Positions 1 to 5,529 of a stretch of 6,526 nt of DNA are shown here, piece after piece. Origin of the DNA: Gammaproteobacteria bacterium (GTDB lineage: Bacteria; Pseudomonadota; Gammaproteobacteria; UWMA-0217). How positions within the stretch are numbered: the stretch's first letter is position 1; each line of letters opens with the position of its first letter. The position numbers and the translations under genes are program-made. The notes beneath the pieces were generated by a model, which worked only from the letters and a program-made list of their open reading frames with translations, made no database searches and was not told where the DNA came from. The stretch is taken from positions 1 to 6,526 of the forward strand of contig JALVPS010000092.1 in assembly GCA_027031685.1 (NCBI GenBank), in the 5' to 3' direction.

Positions 1-733
1 CACCTGCCGCTGTGTCCGGCCACGCTGCACGGCGCGCGGCCGGGCTATATCGACCCCGCCAAGAACCCCGACCTCGTCGGGCTAGACAGCCTGCAGATCC
101 TCGACCGGGTGGTGAACGAATTCAGCCGGCGCGGTGGTGCTGGCCGGGGTCCCGCACTGGCTCATCTTCGTGCAGGGCGTGGGCGACCACCTGGGCGGCG
201 ACTGCGGCGGCGGCCCACAGCGCTGGTGGGGCGGCAACCTGGCGCCGCTCGCCTGCCACCCCCTCGACCCGCGCCGCATCCCGCCCGACCGGCTGGTGCT
301 CAGCCCCCACGTCTACGGCCCCGACGTCGGCTGGCACGACGACTTCGGCCAGCCCGACTTCCCCGCCAACCTGCCCGCCGTGTGGCAGCGCGACTTCGGC
401 TTCCTCGACGACCGCGGCCTAGCCTGGGTGCTGGGCGAATTCGGCGGCTGGTACGGCCGCTGGGGCCACACCCGCGACAAGCAGTGGCAGGACGCCCTGG
501 TGGACTGGCTGCGCCGCCACGGCCACCGCGACGGCTTCTACTGAAGCTGGAACCCCAACAGCGAACACACCGGCGGCATCCTCGACTTCGACTGGCACAC
601 CGTGCGGGAGGAGAAAATGGCCCTGCTGCGGCGGCTGTGGGCGGGCGGGCCGGTGGCCGAGCCGCTGCGGGAGGGTGTTCGGGACCCCGCCGCGCGGGGC
701 GGCGGTGGGGATGGACTGCTACCGAGGCCGTGA
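1..733 (+). pseudogene. Glycoside hydrolase family 5 endoglucanase remnant (5'-truncated by window, internally deleted, frameshifted, nonsense codon)
   Basis: The frame open from base 1 reads like the N-terminal part of a GH5 cellulase: YIDPAKNPDL, then GLDSLQILDRVV. At about 118-125 the homology moves to the second frame, which continues AGVPHWLIFVQGVG, WWGGNL, DRLVLSPHVYGPDV and LGEFGG, the order seen in Acidothermus E1-like GH5 enzymes. From memory of that family, about 75-80 codons are missing at the junction, including the NEP motif with the acid/base glutamate. The nucleophile glutamate of GEFGG (about 437-439) is kept. The family has F(Y/F)-W-S-W-N-P near the end; here the first W is TGA (542-544), and the frame then continues SWNPNSEHTGGIL until TGA at 731-733. 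The intact enzyme would cleave beta-1,4-glucan. With the deletion, frame change and stop, no active enzyme is expected. Family assignment is strong; the exact deletion length is inferred. Confidence 0.88.
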
Positions 734-785
734 ATAGCGAGGCCCGGATAAGCGTGCAACCTTCCGGCTTCCGTTTGTTGACATC

Positions 786-2547
786 CTATCGGTTGACTTC
801 CTCAGCCTCCCTTTTCACGAGATTCCGCTTCATGGTCTCGAACCACTCGGCGTAAGTCGTCCCCGGCGTGGCAAACGGCTCGATGATTTCGAGCGCCCGG
901 CGGATGGCCGCCAGAGCATCCTTCCGGTCGCCGCTCTCGGCCAGAATGTTCGACAGGTTGTTGAGGCTCATCGCCAGGTCCGGCCCCCAGGCAGCAAAGT
1001 TCTCCTGCGCCAGCCGCTCGTAGATCTCCACTGCCCACCGAATGGCTTTCAGAGCATCCTTCCGGTCACCGCTCTCGCCCAAACGTACCGACAGGTTGTT
1101 GAGCCAATGTGCCTTTTCGCTGTTCGTCTCCGCACGATCCGAGAGTGTTCGACAAACAGCAATGGCCAGCGGCAGCAGGGACATCTCCAGCGTATTCCGG
1201 CTCACCGCCGGCGCGAGGGCATAACAACGCCCGGGGTCGCCGGTGACATATCGGGTGAGCGCCTCGATCAGGGGATCGGAGGATGGCTCGGTCTGGCCGT
1301 CGCGTAGCGTGTAGCGGTAATCGAAACGCAGCCGGCCAAGGCGGCTCAGCGCATCGGCGCGCCGCTCTTCGCCGGCGGCGAGCAGGCCGTGGTAGAGCCA
1401 GTGACCCGGGCTGAGGTGGTCCGCCCGGAACACCTCTTCCAGCAGTTGCGCGGCGAGCAGGTCGGGCTGCAGGGCATCGAGGCCGTGGTCGCGCCAGAGA
1501 CTGATGTCTTCCAGGTTCCGCACCGGCGGGATATCGAGGTCGTCGCGGGCCTGCACCCGGAGGTGGTCGATGGCGCTCTTGTCCAGTTTGCCGTGCAGGG
1601 CGGCCAGTGCCCAGAGCAGGCGCAGCGCCTTGGCGTCGATGCCGTGTTTTTCGGCCTCGCGCCGGACGCGGCCCTTTTCGCGCCCGACCAGTTCGCGAAT
1701 GATCGCCGCGCCGCGCAGCGCGGTATCCGCCGGGTTCTGCGCCAGGTGCAGCGCAAGGCGACCTGGAACAGCGGCAGGCGGTGGCGCTCGTCCGAGGCCC
1801 GCCATGCGTCGAAGGCGTCGCGACTCAACGGTGGCGGTTGTTCCACCTGCTGCCGCAGACGGCGGATCTTGCGCCAGGCGCCCTCGAACAGGGCCCAGGC
1901 CTGCTCCTCCCTGGGCGGGGGTTCGAGCAACAGCGGCGCTGATGCATGGGCCCTGGCGTGCTCATAGAGCCGGGCGGCCTTTTCGCTGCGGCCGAGCAGC
2001 AGGATGCGCAGCCGTACGCCCGCCGGCAATTGCCGCTTGGCGATTCCACCGAAAAATCCCGCACGGCCGCTTCCTGCTCCTCGGCATAGTCGATGATCAG
2101 CAGCGTGCCCCGCCGGCCCAGCGGGCAGGCCAGCAAGTCATCGGCGCGGTCCACCTGGCCGCAGCGCCATCCCTCCTCTTCCGCCAGCCGGGCCGCGAAT
2201 TCGAAGGCTAGCCGCGTCTTGCCGACGCCGCCGGCGCCGTGGATCAGGCGGATGCCGAGGCGGGGACCGGCCTGCGCCCAGGCCAGTAACTGGCCCATGA
2301 TCTCGTCGCGGCCCACGAGCGCTTCCGGAATGCGGCTCTGCTAGGTGAGCAGCGCGGCCAGGTTGTCCAGCCAGATATCGACCTCCTCGCGGAAGGGCAG
2401 ATGCAGCCGGGGCAGCGGGTATTCCTCGCCCGAGGTGGTGACGATGACATCGCCCTCGACCTTGCCGGTGACAATGACGCCGGCATTGTCGCCGCGCAAC
2501 ACCACGGCGCGGTCGCGGACTACGGTGCGGGAAAGGTCCACCGCCAT
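786..2547 (-). pseudogene. STAND-type P-loop NTPase with C-terminal TPR-like repeats, broken by one stop and two frameshifts
   Basis: Joining three frames gives a protein of about 587 residues. It starts at ATG 2547-2545, three bases after the upstream gene's stop, with GGGGA in front. In order: a Gly/Asn-rich motif (residues 19-34), a linker, Walker A GAGGVGKT (104-111), a Walker B-like LLIIDYAE (149-156), an LRILLLGRS strand, a helical region, and two TPR-like units near the C terminus (NNLS...ESGDRKDAL). This is the layout of STAND ATPases, which sense a ligand, oligomerise and switch on an effector. The breaks are TAG at codon 69 (2343-2341); a shift in a five-T run (2056-2052), where one more T restores DFFGGIAKRQ; and a shift near 1763, where one more G restores FQVALALHLAQ. 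A GTG at 2316 with GGAAG upstream could restart after the TAG, but the later shifts would still truncate the product. The specific subfamily is not recognised. Confidence 0.85.
912..1103 (-). repeat. Two near-identical 54-bp copies within the TPR-like region (138-bp period)
   Basis: Bases 912-965 and 1050-1103 match at about 46 of 54 positions by hand alignment. Both encode the segment running from LNNLS to ESGDRKDAL of a helical repeat, and the spacing of 138 bp equals a 46-residue unit. DNA identity this high, concentrated in the conserved part of the repeat, suggests fairly recent duplication or gene conversion of a TPR-like unit. Confidence 0.75.
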
Positions 2548-2550
2548 CGG

Positions 2551-2895
2551 TTATCCCCAGTGGTCGAGATAGAAAGCCAGCACCGCTAGCAGAAGGCCGA
2601 GGATGCCCGAGACATTGGCCGCGATGCCGAGCACGCGGGTGACCGTGCCGGACTGGCGCTCAGGATTCCCGCCCGTACCGCCGTTATTGACGCGCTGCTG
2701 GCTGATGTTGCCCGCCTTGCCGGCGTTGATGATGCCCGAGTTGTCGCGACCGGCGACCACGGCGCGACCGGAGGCACGGACGGATCGTCTGCGGGATATG
2801 AGACGCAGCACGACCCCATCGAGAATCAGCAGGACCGCCAGCCCATAGATGAATCAGATGGTGGTGGGGTCCTGTAGAAGTTGCTTCAGTTCCAT
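2551..2895 (-). pseudogene. Small two-helix membrane protein with central Gly/Asn motif, in-frame TGA at codon 14
   Basis: ATG at 2895-2893 has a good ribosome site (AGGGAG, 8 bases upstream). It opens MELKQLLQDPTTI, then meets TGA at 2856-2854. The same frame goes on without a break: FIYGLAVLLILDGVVL (first hydrophobic helix), an arginine-rich turn LISRRR, the motif GRDNSGIINAGKAGNI (about residues 49-64), a polar stretch, and a second hydrophobic helix (LGIAANVSGILGLLLAVLAF) before TAA at 2553-2551. Hydrophobic sequence immediately after the stop, and the strong ribosome site before it, indicate one original gene of about 114 codons, with TGA probably replacing TGG. A shorter product from GTG 2811 would keep the motif and second helix but lose the first. 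The gene lies three bases before the NTPase gene and shares its motif, so it is probably its membrane partner or effector. The family is not recognised. Confidence 0.7.
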
Positions 2896-2903
2896 GTGCG
2901 GTT

Positions 2904-2909
2904 CTCCCT
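2904..2909 (-). promoter_or_regulatory. Ribosome binding site of the small membrane protein gene
   Basis: AGGGAG on the minus strand, eight bases before ATG 2895. It decides the start: it favours the long form that runs into TGA at codon 14 over the internal GTG at 2811. Confidence 0.6.
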
Positions 2910-2975
2910 GTCGGACGAATGTGACAAAGGCCGTGGCTGCGGGACAGGCGGACGTGATTTTCACCCTCACCCCAG

Positions 2976-2997
2976 CCCTCTCCCTCGAGGGAGAGGG
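2976..2997. repeat. Perfect 22-bp palindrome, core of a CCCTCTCCC-type dispersed repeat
   Basis: An 11-bp arm CCCTCTCCCTC is followed immediately by its exact reverse complement, with the flank CACCCTCACCCCAG on the left. Elements reading CCCTCACCCC...CCCTCTCCC...GGGAGAGGG are common intergenic repeats in many GC-rich gammaproteobacteria. Here it sits in the 278-bp spacer between the divergent NTPase operon and the toxin-antitoxin operon, within the probable leader of the former. It could fold as a hairpin in RNA from either strand. No T-run follows on either side, so a standard intrinsic terminator is not supported. Confidence 0.7.
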
Positions 2998-3020
2998 GGT
3001 GTTCTCCCCTACCAGCTCAG

Positions 3021-3047
3021 ACCCTATGCCAGGGTTTGTTGTGTCAA
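3021..3047 (-). promoter_or_regulatory. Weak candidate promoter for the membrane protein/NTPase operon
   Basis: On the minus strand a perfect -35 TTGACA (3047-3042) is followed after 15 bases by TAGGGT (3026-3021), a poor -10 match with short spacing. The position, about 125 bases before ATG 2895, is reasonable. The -10 element is the weak point. Confidence 0.25.
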
Positions 3048-3130
3048 TCTTGAACTCGATCCATGCCGAGGTCGAGTCGGTGCCAGGGCCACGCCCGAGT
3101 GGCGGGTGTGCGTGACGAAGGCGAGGATCG

Positions 3131-3159
3131 TTTACAATCAAGCATCTCTGCCTTCTATT
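3131..3159 (+). promoter_or_regulatory. Candidate sigma-70 promoter of the toxin-antitoxin operon
   Basis: TTTACA (3131-3136, five of six to consensus) is separated by 17 bases from TCTATT (3154-3159, four of six). The antitoxin ATG at 3174 would then lie only about 8 bases after the transcription start, so the message would be almost leaderless. This agrees with the lack of a clear ribosome site before 3174. Antitoxins of this type usually repress their own promoter, so the operator may overlap these bases; no convincing inverted repeat was seen here. Confidence 0.45.
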
Positions 3160-3173
3160 GTTCAGCAGCGCCC

Positions 3174-3620
3174 ATGACCCTCCCCATTATCACCCACGAC
3201 ACCCTGCGCGAGCTGGCGGCCGCCGGGGCCATCCGCGAGGCCACGGCTCGGGCGCGGGGTGCCTACTGGATGCTGGTGGTGTCCTATGGGGATCAGCAAC
3301 GGGTGCTGGCGGCCAGCAAGTCGCGCCAGCCGCGCCGCTGGAGCCGGCTCAACAGTCTGGTGCGCTACCTGCGGGGGTTGGGCATCGACCGTTTCGTCAC
3401 CGATGCCAGCGACTACGACCCCAACCAGACCGACCGGCAACGGCCGGATCGCGCCGCCGCGCTGCGTGAGGCCCATGAGGCGGCCGCTCATGACCGCTGG
3501 TTTCGCCAGCAGGTCCAGCGGGCGCTGGGCGACCCGCAGCCACCCGTCCCGCACGAGGAGCTGAAGGACGGCATGGCGGCCTGGCTCACTGAGCGTTTCG
3601 GGCCGCGCCCGAAACGCTGA
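3174..3620 (+). CDS. Antitoxin of a RelE/ParE-type toxin-antitoxin pair
   Basis: 148 residues. The N-terminal part (about 1-85: THDTLRELAAAGAI, then YWMLVVSYGDQQRVLAASKS and RRWSRLNSLVRYLRGLGI) resembles small plasmid partition-associated ParC-like proteins. The C-terminal part (about 100-142: HDRWFRQQVQRALGDP, then PHEELKDGMAAWL) looks like the toxin-wrapping tail of RelB/ParD-type antitoxins. The role inferred from this order and from the next gene is to bind and neutralise the toxin and probably to repress the operon. The start at 3174 is chosen because a candidate promoter ends just upstream and homology-like sequence begins there; an upstream in-frame ATG at 3063 would add a compositionally odd 37-residue leader crossing that promoter. 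The stop overlaps the toxin ATG by one base. The two-part domain reading is by eye only. Confidence 0.85.
   Translation: MTLPIITHDTLRELAAAGAIREATARARGAYWMLVVSYGDQQRVLAASKSRQPRRWSRLNSLVRYLRGLGIDRFVTDASDYDPNQTDRQRPDRAAALREAHEAAAHDRWFRQQVQRALGDPQPPVPHEELKDGMAAWLTERFGPRPKR
3592..3618 (+). promoter_or_regulatory. Perfect 12-bp hairpin with 3-base loop at the antitoxin/toxin junction
   Basis: AGCGTTTCGGGC (3592-3603) is the exact reverse complement of 3607-3618, with loop CGC. The right arm ends on the first base of the antitoxin stop codon, one base before the toxin ATG (3620-3622), and covers the position where a toxin ribosome site would lie. No separate Shine-Dalgarno sequence is visible for the toxin. 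The hairpin probably makes toxin translation depend on ribosomes that finish the antitoxin, which keeps the toxin in the minority. That role is inferred; the pairing is seen directly. Confidence 0.65.
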
Positions 3621-3904
3621 TGCCCGTCTGGCACCCGAGGGCCGAGACGGACTTGCGGGAAAACATCGAACGCCATGCCCTCGATGATCCCCTGACCGCG
3701 TGGCGTGTCTTCGATGCGGTGCTGGCGCGCGCGGAAATCCTGGACGACCAGCCTCGCATCGGCCGCCCCGGCCGTGTGGCGGGGACGCGGGAGTTCGTGG
3801 TCACGGGCACCCCCTTCATCCTCGTGTACCGGGTCCGCAGCGACGTGGTGGAGATCCTGCGCATGCTGCACGGCGCCCAGCAGTGGCCGCCGGCGGGGGA
3901 ATGA
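3620..3904 (+). CDS. RelE/ParE-superfamily toxin
   Basis: 94 residues, the normal length for this family. It begins MPVWHPRAETDLRENIERHA, the helical opening typical of ParE-like toxins. It then has the conserved GRPGRVAGTREFVVTGTPF (residues about 48-66), the strand ILVYRV, and the C-terminal VEILRMLHGAQQWP, which is close to the family hallmark IL.vlHg.q.WP. ParE-type members poison DNA gyrase and RelE-type members cut mRNA on the ribosome. The C-terminal pattern favours the ParE side, but the target cannot be decided here. It is not related to topoisomerase ParE at the right end of the window despite the shared name. Coupled to the antitoxin by a TGATG overlap. No break or missing conserved block was seen, so it looks functional. 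Confidence 0.92.
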   Translation: MPVWHPRAETDLRENIERHALDDPLTAWRVFDAVLARAEILDDQPRIGRPGRVAGTREFVVTGTPFILVYRVRSDVVEILRMLHGAQQWPPAGE

Positions 3905-4014
3905 CTTCCCTAGGTGGAACCGAAACGCCCGCGTGTCGATTTCTCGCTTTGCTATCCCCCGCTTGTGCCCCCACCCCGGTGATCTATGCTCGGTGAGTGA
4001 CTTGGCCATTTAGC

Positions 4015-4033
4015 CGGCGGCGCGCGGCCGCCG
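4015..4033 (+). other. 7-bp GC-only inverted repeat in the spacer before the PKD-like gene
   Basis: CGGCGGC (4015-4021) pairs with GCCGCCG (4027-4033) around a 5-base loop. It lies 21 bases before ATG 4055 and 110 bases after the toxin stop. It could end toxin-antitoxin transcription or structure the leader of the next gene. There is no T-run, and GC-rich DNA makes such repeats common, so it is weakly supported. The rest of the 150-bp spacer shows nothing clear. Confidence 0.35.
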
Positions 4034-4042
4034 AACCACACC

Positions 4043-4048
4043 AGGGAG
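4043..4048 (+). promoter_or_regulatory. Ribosome binding site of the PKD-like gene
   Basis: AGGGAG lies six bases before ATG 4055. It fixes that start over other frames open in this stretch. Confidence 0.65.
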
Positions 4049-4054
4049 TAAGAG

Positions 4055-4399
4055 ATGACCACCAAGACGCTCGAAGAGATCACCGCCAATCCCGTGACCA
4101 CCACGGATCCCCGCCTGCACATCACCATGCCGAACAGGAAGCTGCCGGTGGGGGCGCACACCTTTCAGCTGGAAGTGGTGGACGATTCCGGCAATGTGTC
4201 CAAACCGGCGCTGGTGCAGGTCATTGTGGTGGACAGCGAGGCGCCCACGGCGGTGCTCACGCTGCTGAACGAGGACGGGGAAGTGGTGGCGGACAAGCGT
4301 GTGCCCCACGGCGCCGGTTTCATCCTCAGCGGGGAGCGTTCAGTGGACGCCGGCGGCGGGCGGATCGTCAAGTACACCTGGTCGCGGGTGCCGGTCTGA
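4055..4399 (+). CDS. Small PKD/Ig-like domain protein, first part
   Basis: 114 residues with a good ribosome site and no signal peptide or membrane helix (opening MTTKTLEEI). Residues about 20-62 read PRLHITMP, LPVGAHTFQLEVVDDSGN, then ALVQVIVVD, which is the C-terminal half of a PKD/Ig-like beta-sandwich. APTAVL then opens a second domain, with FILSGERSVDAGGGRIVKYTW near the end, the N-terminal half of a PKD domain. The frame stops directly after SRVPV, in the middle of that domain. The second half is encoded by the overlapping frame 4399-4590. Such domains mediate protein contacts in extracellular or particle proteins; the lack of an export signal makes an intracellular or structural-complex role possible. 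Function not recognised. Confidence 0.75.
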   Translation: MTTKTLEEITANPVTTTDPRLHITMPNRKLPVGAHTFQLEVVDDSGNVSKPALVQVIVVDSEAPTAVLTLLNEDGEVVADKRVPHGAGFILSGERSVDAGGGRIVKYTWSRVPV

Positions 4400-4590
4400 T
4401 GGCCGATTTCCGCCGCCGTCGGTGCTTCACCACCCGCCGTCCGCGCCTGAAGGTGGCCGGCACGCTGCCGGTCGGCCGCTACCGTTTCGAGCTGGTGGTG
4501 GAGGACGACCGGGGCCGGCGCAGCCGGCCGGCCTGGGTGGAGGTCGAGGTGGTGGCGCCGGAGGATGCGGAGGCGCCGCCCGGGTCGTGA
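4399..4590 (+). CDS. PKD/Ig-like domain second half, overlapping frame
   Basis: 63 residues. ATG 4399-4401 overlaps the previous stop, although a termination-reinitiation or -1 slip there has not been shown. After an arginine-rich opening (ADFRRRRCF) it reads PRLKVAGTLPVGRYRFELVV, then EDDRGRRSRPAWVEVEVV. This clearly repeats the first protein's PRL...LPVG...F.L.V.DD.G..S.PA.V.V.VV pattern and would complete the domain left open at 4397. Either the two frames are a true translationally coupled pair, or a single gene has been split by a small indel; in the second case the first 8-10 residues here are not original. It ends 9 bases before the convergent phosphatase gene stop. Confidence 0.6.
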   Translation: MADFRRRRCFTTRRPRLKVAGTLPVGRYRFELVVEDDRGRRSRPAWVEVEVVAPEDAEAPPGS

Positions 4591-4599
4591 GGACCGCGC

Positions 4600-5529
4600 T
4601 CAGTCGTTGAGGTGGCGCGGGGCGCGGCCCACCTTGTCGCCCAGGGCCCGCTCGCGGTCGCGCACGATGCGCTCGGCGATCTCTTCCACGGCGTTGCCGA
4701 GCCACATGCTGGTCTGGGTGCCGTCGCGGTAGTCGGCCGGGCCGATCATGTTCACCCGCCCCTGGGCCTGCAGGCGCGAGACCTGCTTGAACTCGCGCGG
4801 TTTGGCCGGGTTGTACACGCCGAAGGTGCGCCCGCCGTTGCGGTTGATGACCGAGAACACGGGCACGTCGGAGGGGCCGTCGGCGATGTAGATCATGTTC
4901 TGGAAGGGCACGCGGCGGTCGGCCTCGGGGATGGCGTCGTTGACGTCGATCTCCGGGTGCTTGTTGACGCCCTTGTTGATCTCGAACACGGCGCGGGTCT
5001 TGGTGGTATTGTCCAGCACGTAGGCGATGCGGTGCAGCACGGGCCCGTCCTCGCCGTCGCGCTCCACGAATTCGCAGCCCCACACGCCGTCCAGCTGCCC
5101 GGCGATGGCGCTGCCGCGGATGGTGCGCGTGAAGCCGGTGCTGACCACGTAGTGCTCCACCTGGATGTCGTGGTGGGCGAAGGCGGGCCGCTCGCGCACG
5201 AAGGCGCGCAGCTTGGCGAAGAAGTCGGGCAGGCCGGGGTAGAGCTCCAGCGCCGCGCCCAGCTCGCCCAGCACGGCGTTGTTCAGGCCGGCGAAGATGC
5301 CCCGCTCGGTGTATTCGAGCACGTGGTTGAGGTAGGCCAGCTCGTTGGACACCTGCTCGCAGCCCATCTGCCGGTACTGCTCGTTGAGGGCGTTCACCTC
5401 CTGCCAGAAGCGCCGCTCGTCCACGCCGTAGCGCTCGAACAGGGGGCGCTGCATGTAGCCCGGGATGAGGGTCTTGTCGAAGTCCCACACCAGGGCGATG
5501 GTGGTCTGGGTGAACAGGGGGGCGTTCAT
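4600..5529 (-). CDS. HAD-superfamily phosphatase-like hydrolase
   Basis: 309 residues. Motif I is WDFDKTLIP with the nucleophile/acid pair D16 and D18; motif II is VVSTGF with S130; a lysine for motif III lies in TTKTRAVFEINKG (K177 or K186); motif IV is MIYIADGPSD with D217 and D221. A long helical cap lies between motifs I and II (residues about 25-115), as in type I HAD phosphatases of the phosphoserine phosphatase-like group. The expected activity is Mg-dependent phosphate monoester hydrolysis in the cytoplasm; the substrate is unknown. ATG 5529-5527 overlaps the parE stop by four bases (ATGA), so it is translationally coupled to parE and shares its promoter outside the window. No reading-frame damage. 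No terminator is evident in the 9 bp before the convergent gene. Confidence 0.9.
   Translation of the reverse strand: MNAPLFTQTTIALVWDFDKTLIPGYMQRPLFERYGVDERRFWQEVNALNEQYRQMGCEQVSNELAYLNHVLEYTERGIFAGLNNAVLGELGAALELYPGLPDFFAKLRAFVRERPAFAHHDIQVEHYVVSTGFTRTIRGSAIAGQLDGVWGCEFVERDGEDGPVLHRIAYVLDNTTKTRAVFEINKGVNKHPEIDVNDAIPEADRRVPFQNMIYIADGPSDVPVFSVINRNGGRTFGVYNPAKPREFKQVSRLQAQGRVNMIGPADYRDGTQTSMWLGNAVEEIAERIVRDRERALGDKVGRAPRHLND

Noticed and set aside
1389..2211. + strand open frames opposite the NTPase
   Set aside because: They are antisense to a region with Walker motifs and TPR-like units, and their translations carry no recognisable domain.
542..2856. TGA read as tryptophan genome-wide
   Set aside because: The apparently intact genes at 3174-3620, 3620-3904, 4600-5529 and 5526-6526 all end in TGA with sensible family lengths, and TGG is used normally for W.
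2854..3141. Minus-strand frame with SPSRERAGVRVK-like sequence
   Set aside because: This is the usual spurious translation of the CCCTCTCCC palindromic repeat, and it does not share the frame of the membrane protein gene.
3063..3173. N-terminal extension of the antitoxin from ATG 3063
   Set aside because: It crosses the candidate promoter and gives an arginine-, cysteine- and serine-rich leader with no family resemblance; 3174 fits better.
4591..4599. Shared terminator between the convergent PKD-like and HAD genes
   Set aside because: Only 9 bp separate the stops, and no hairpin with a T-run is seen there.
4427..5488. Long - strand open frame overlapping the HAD gene
   Set aside because: It is a shifted frame of the real HAD gene, rich in Arg and Pro with no motifs.
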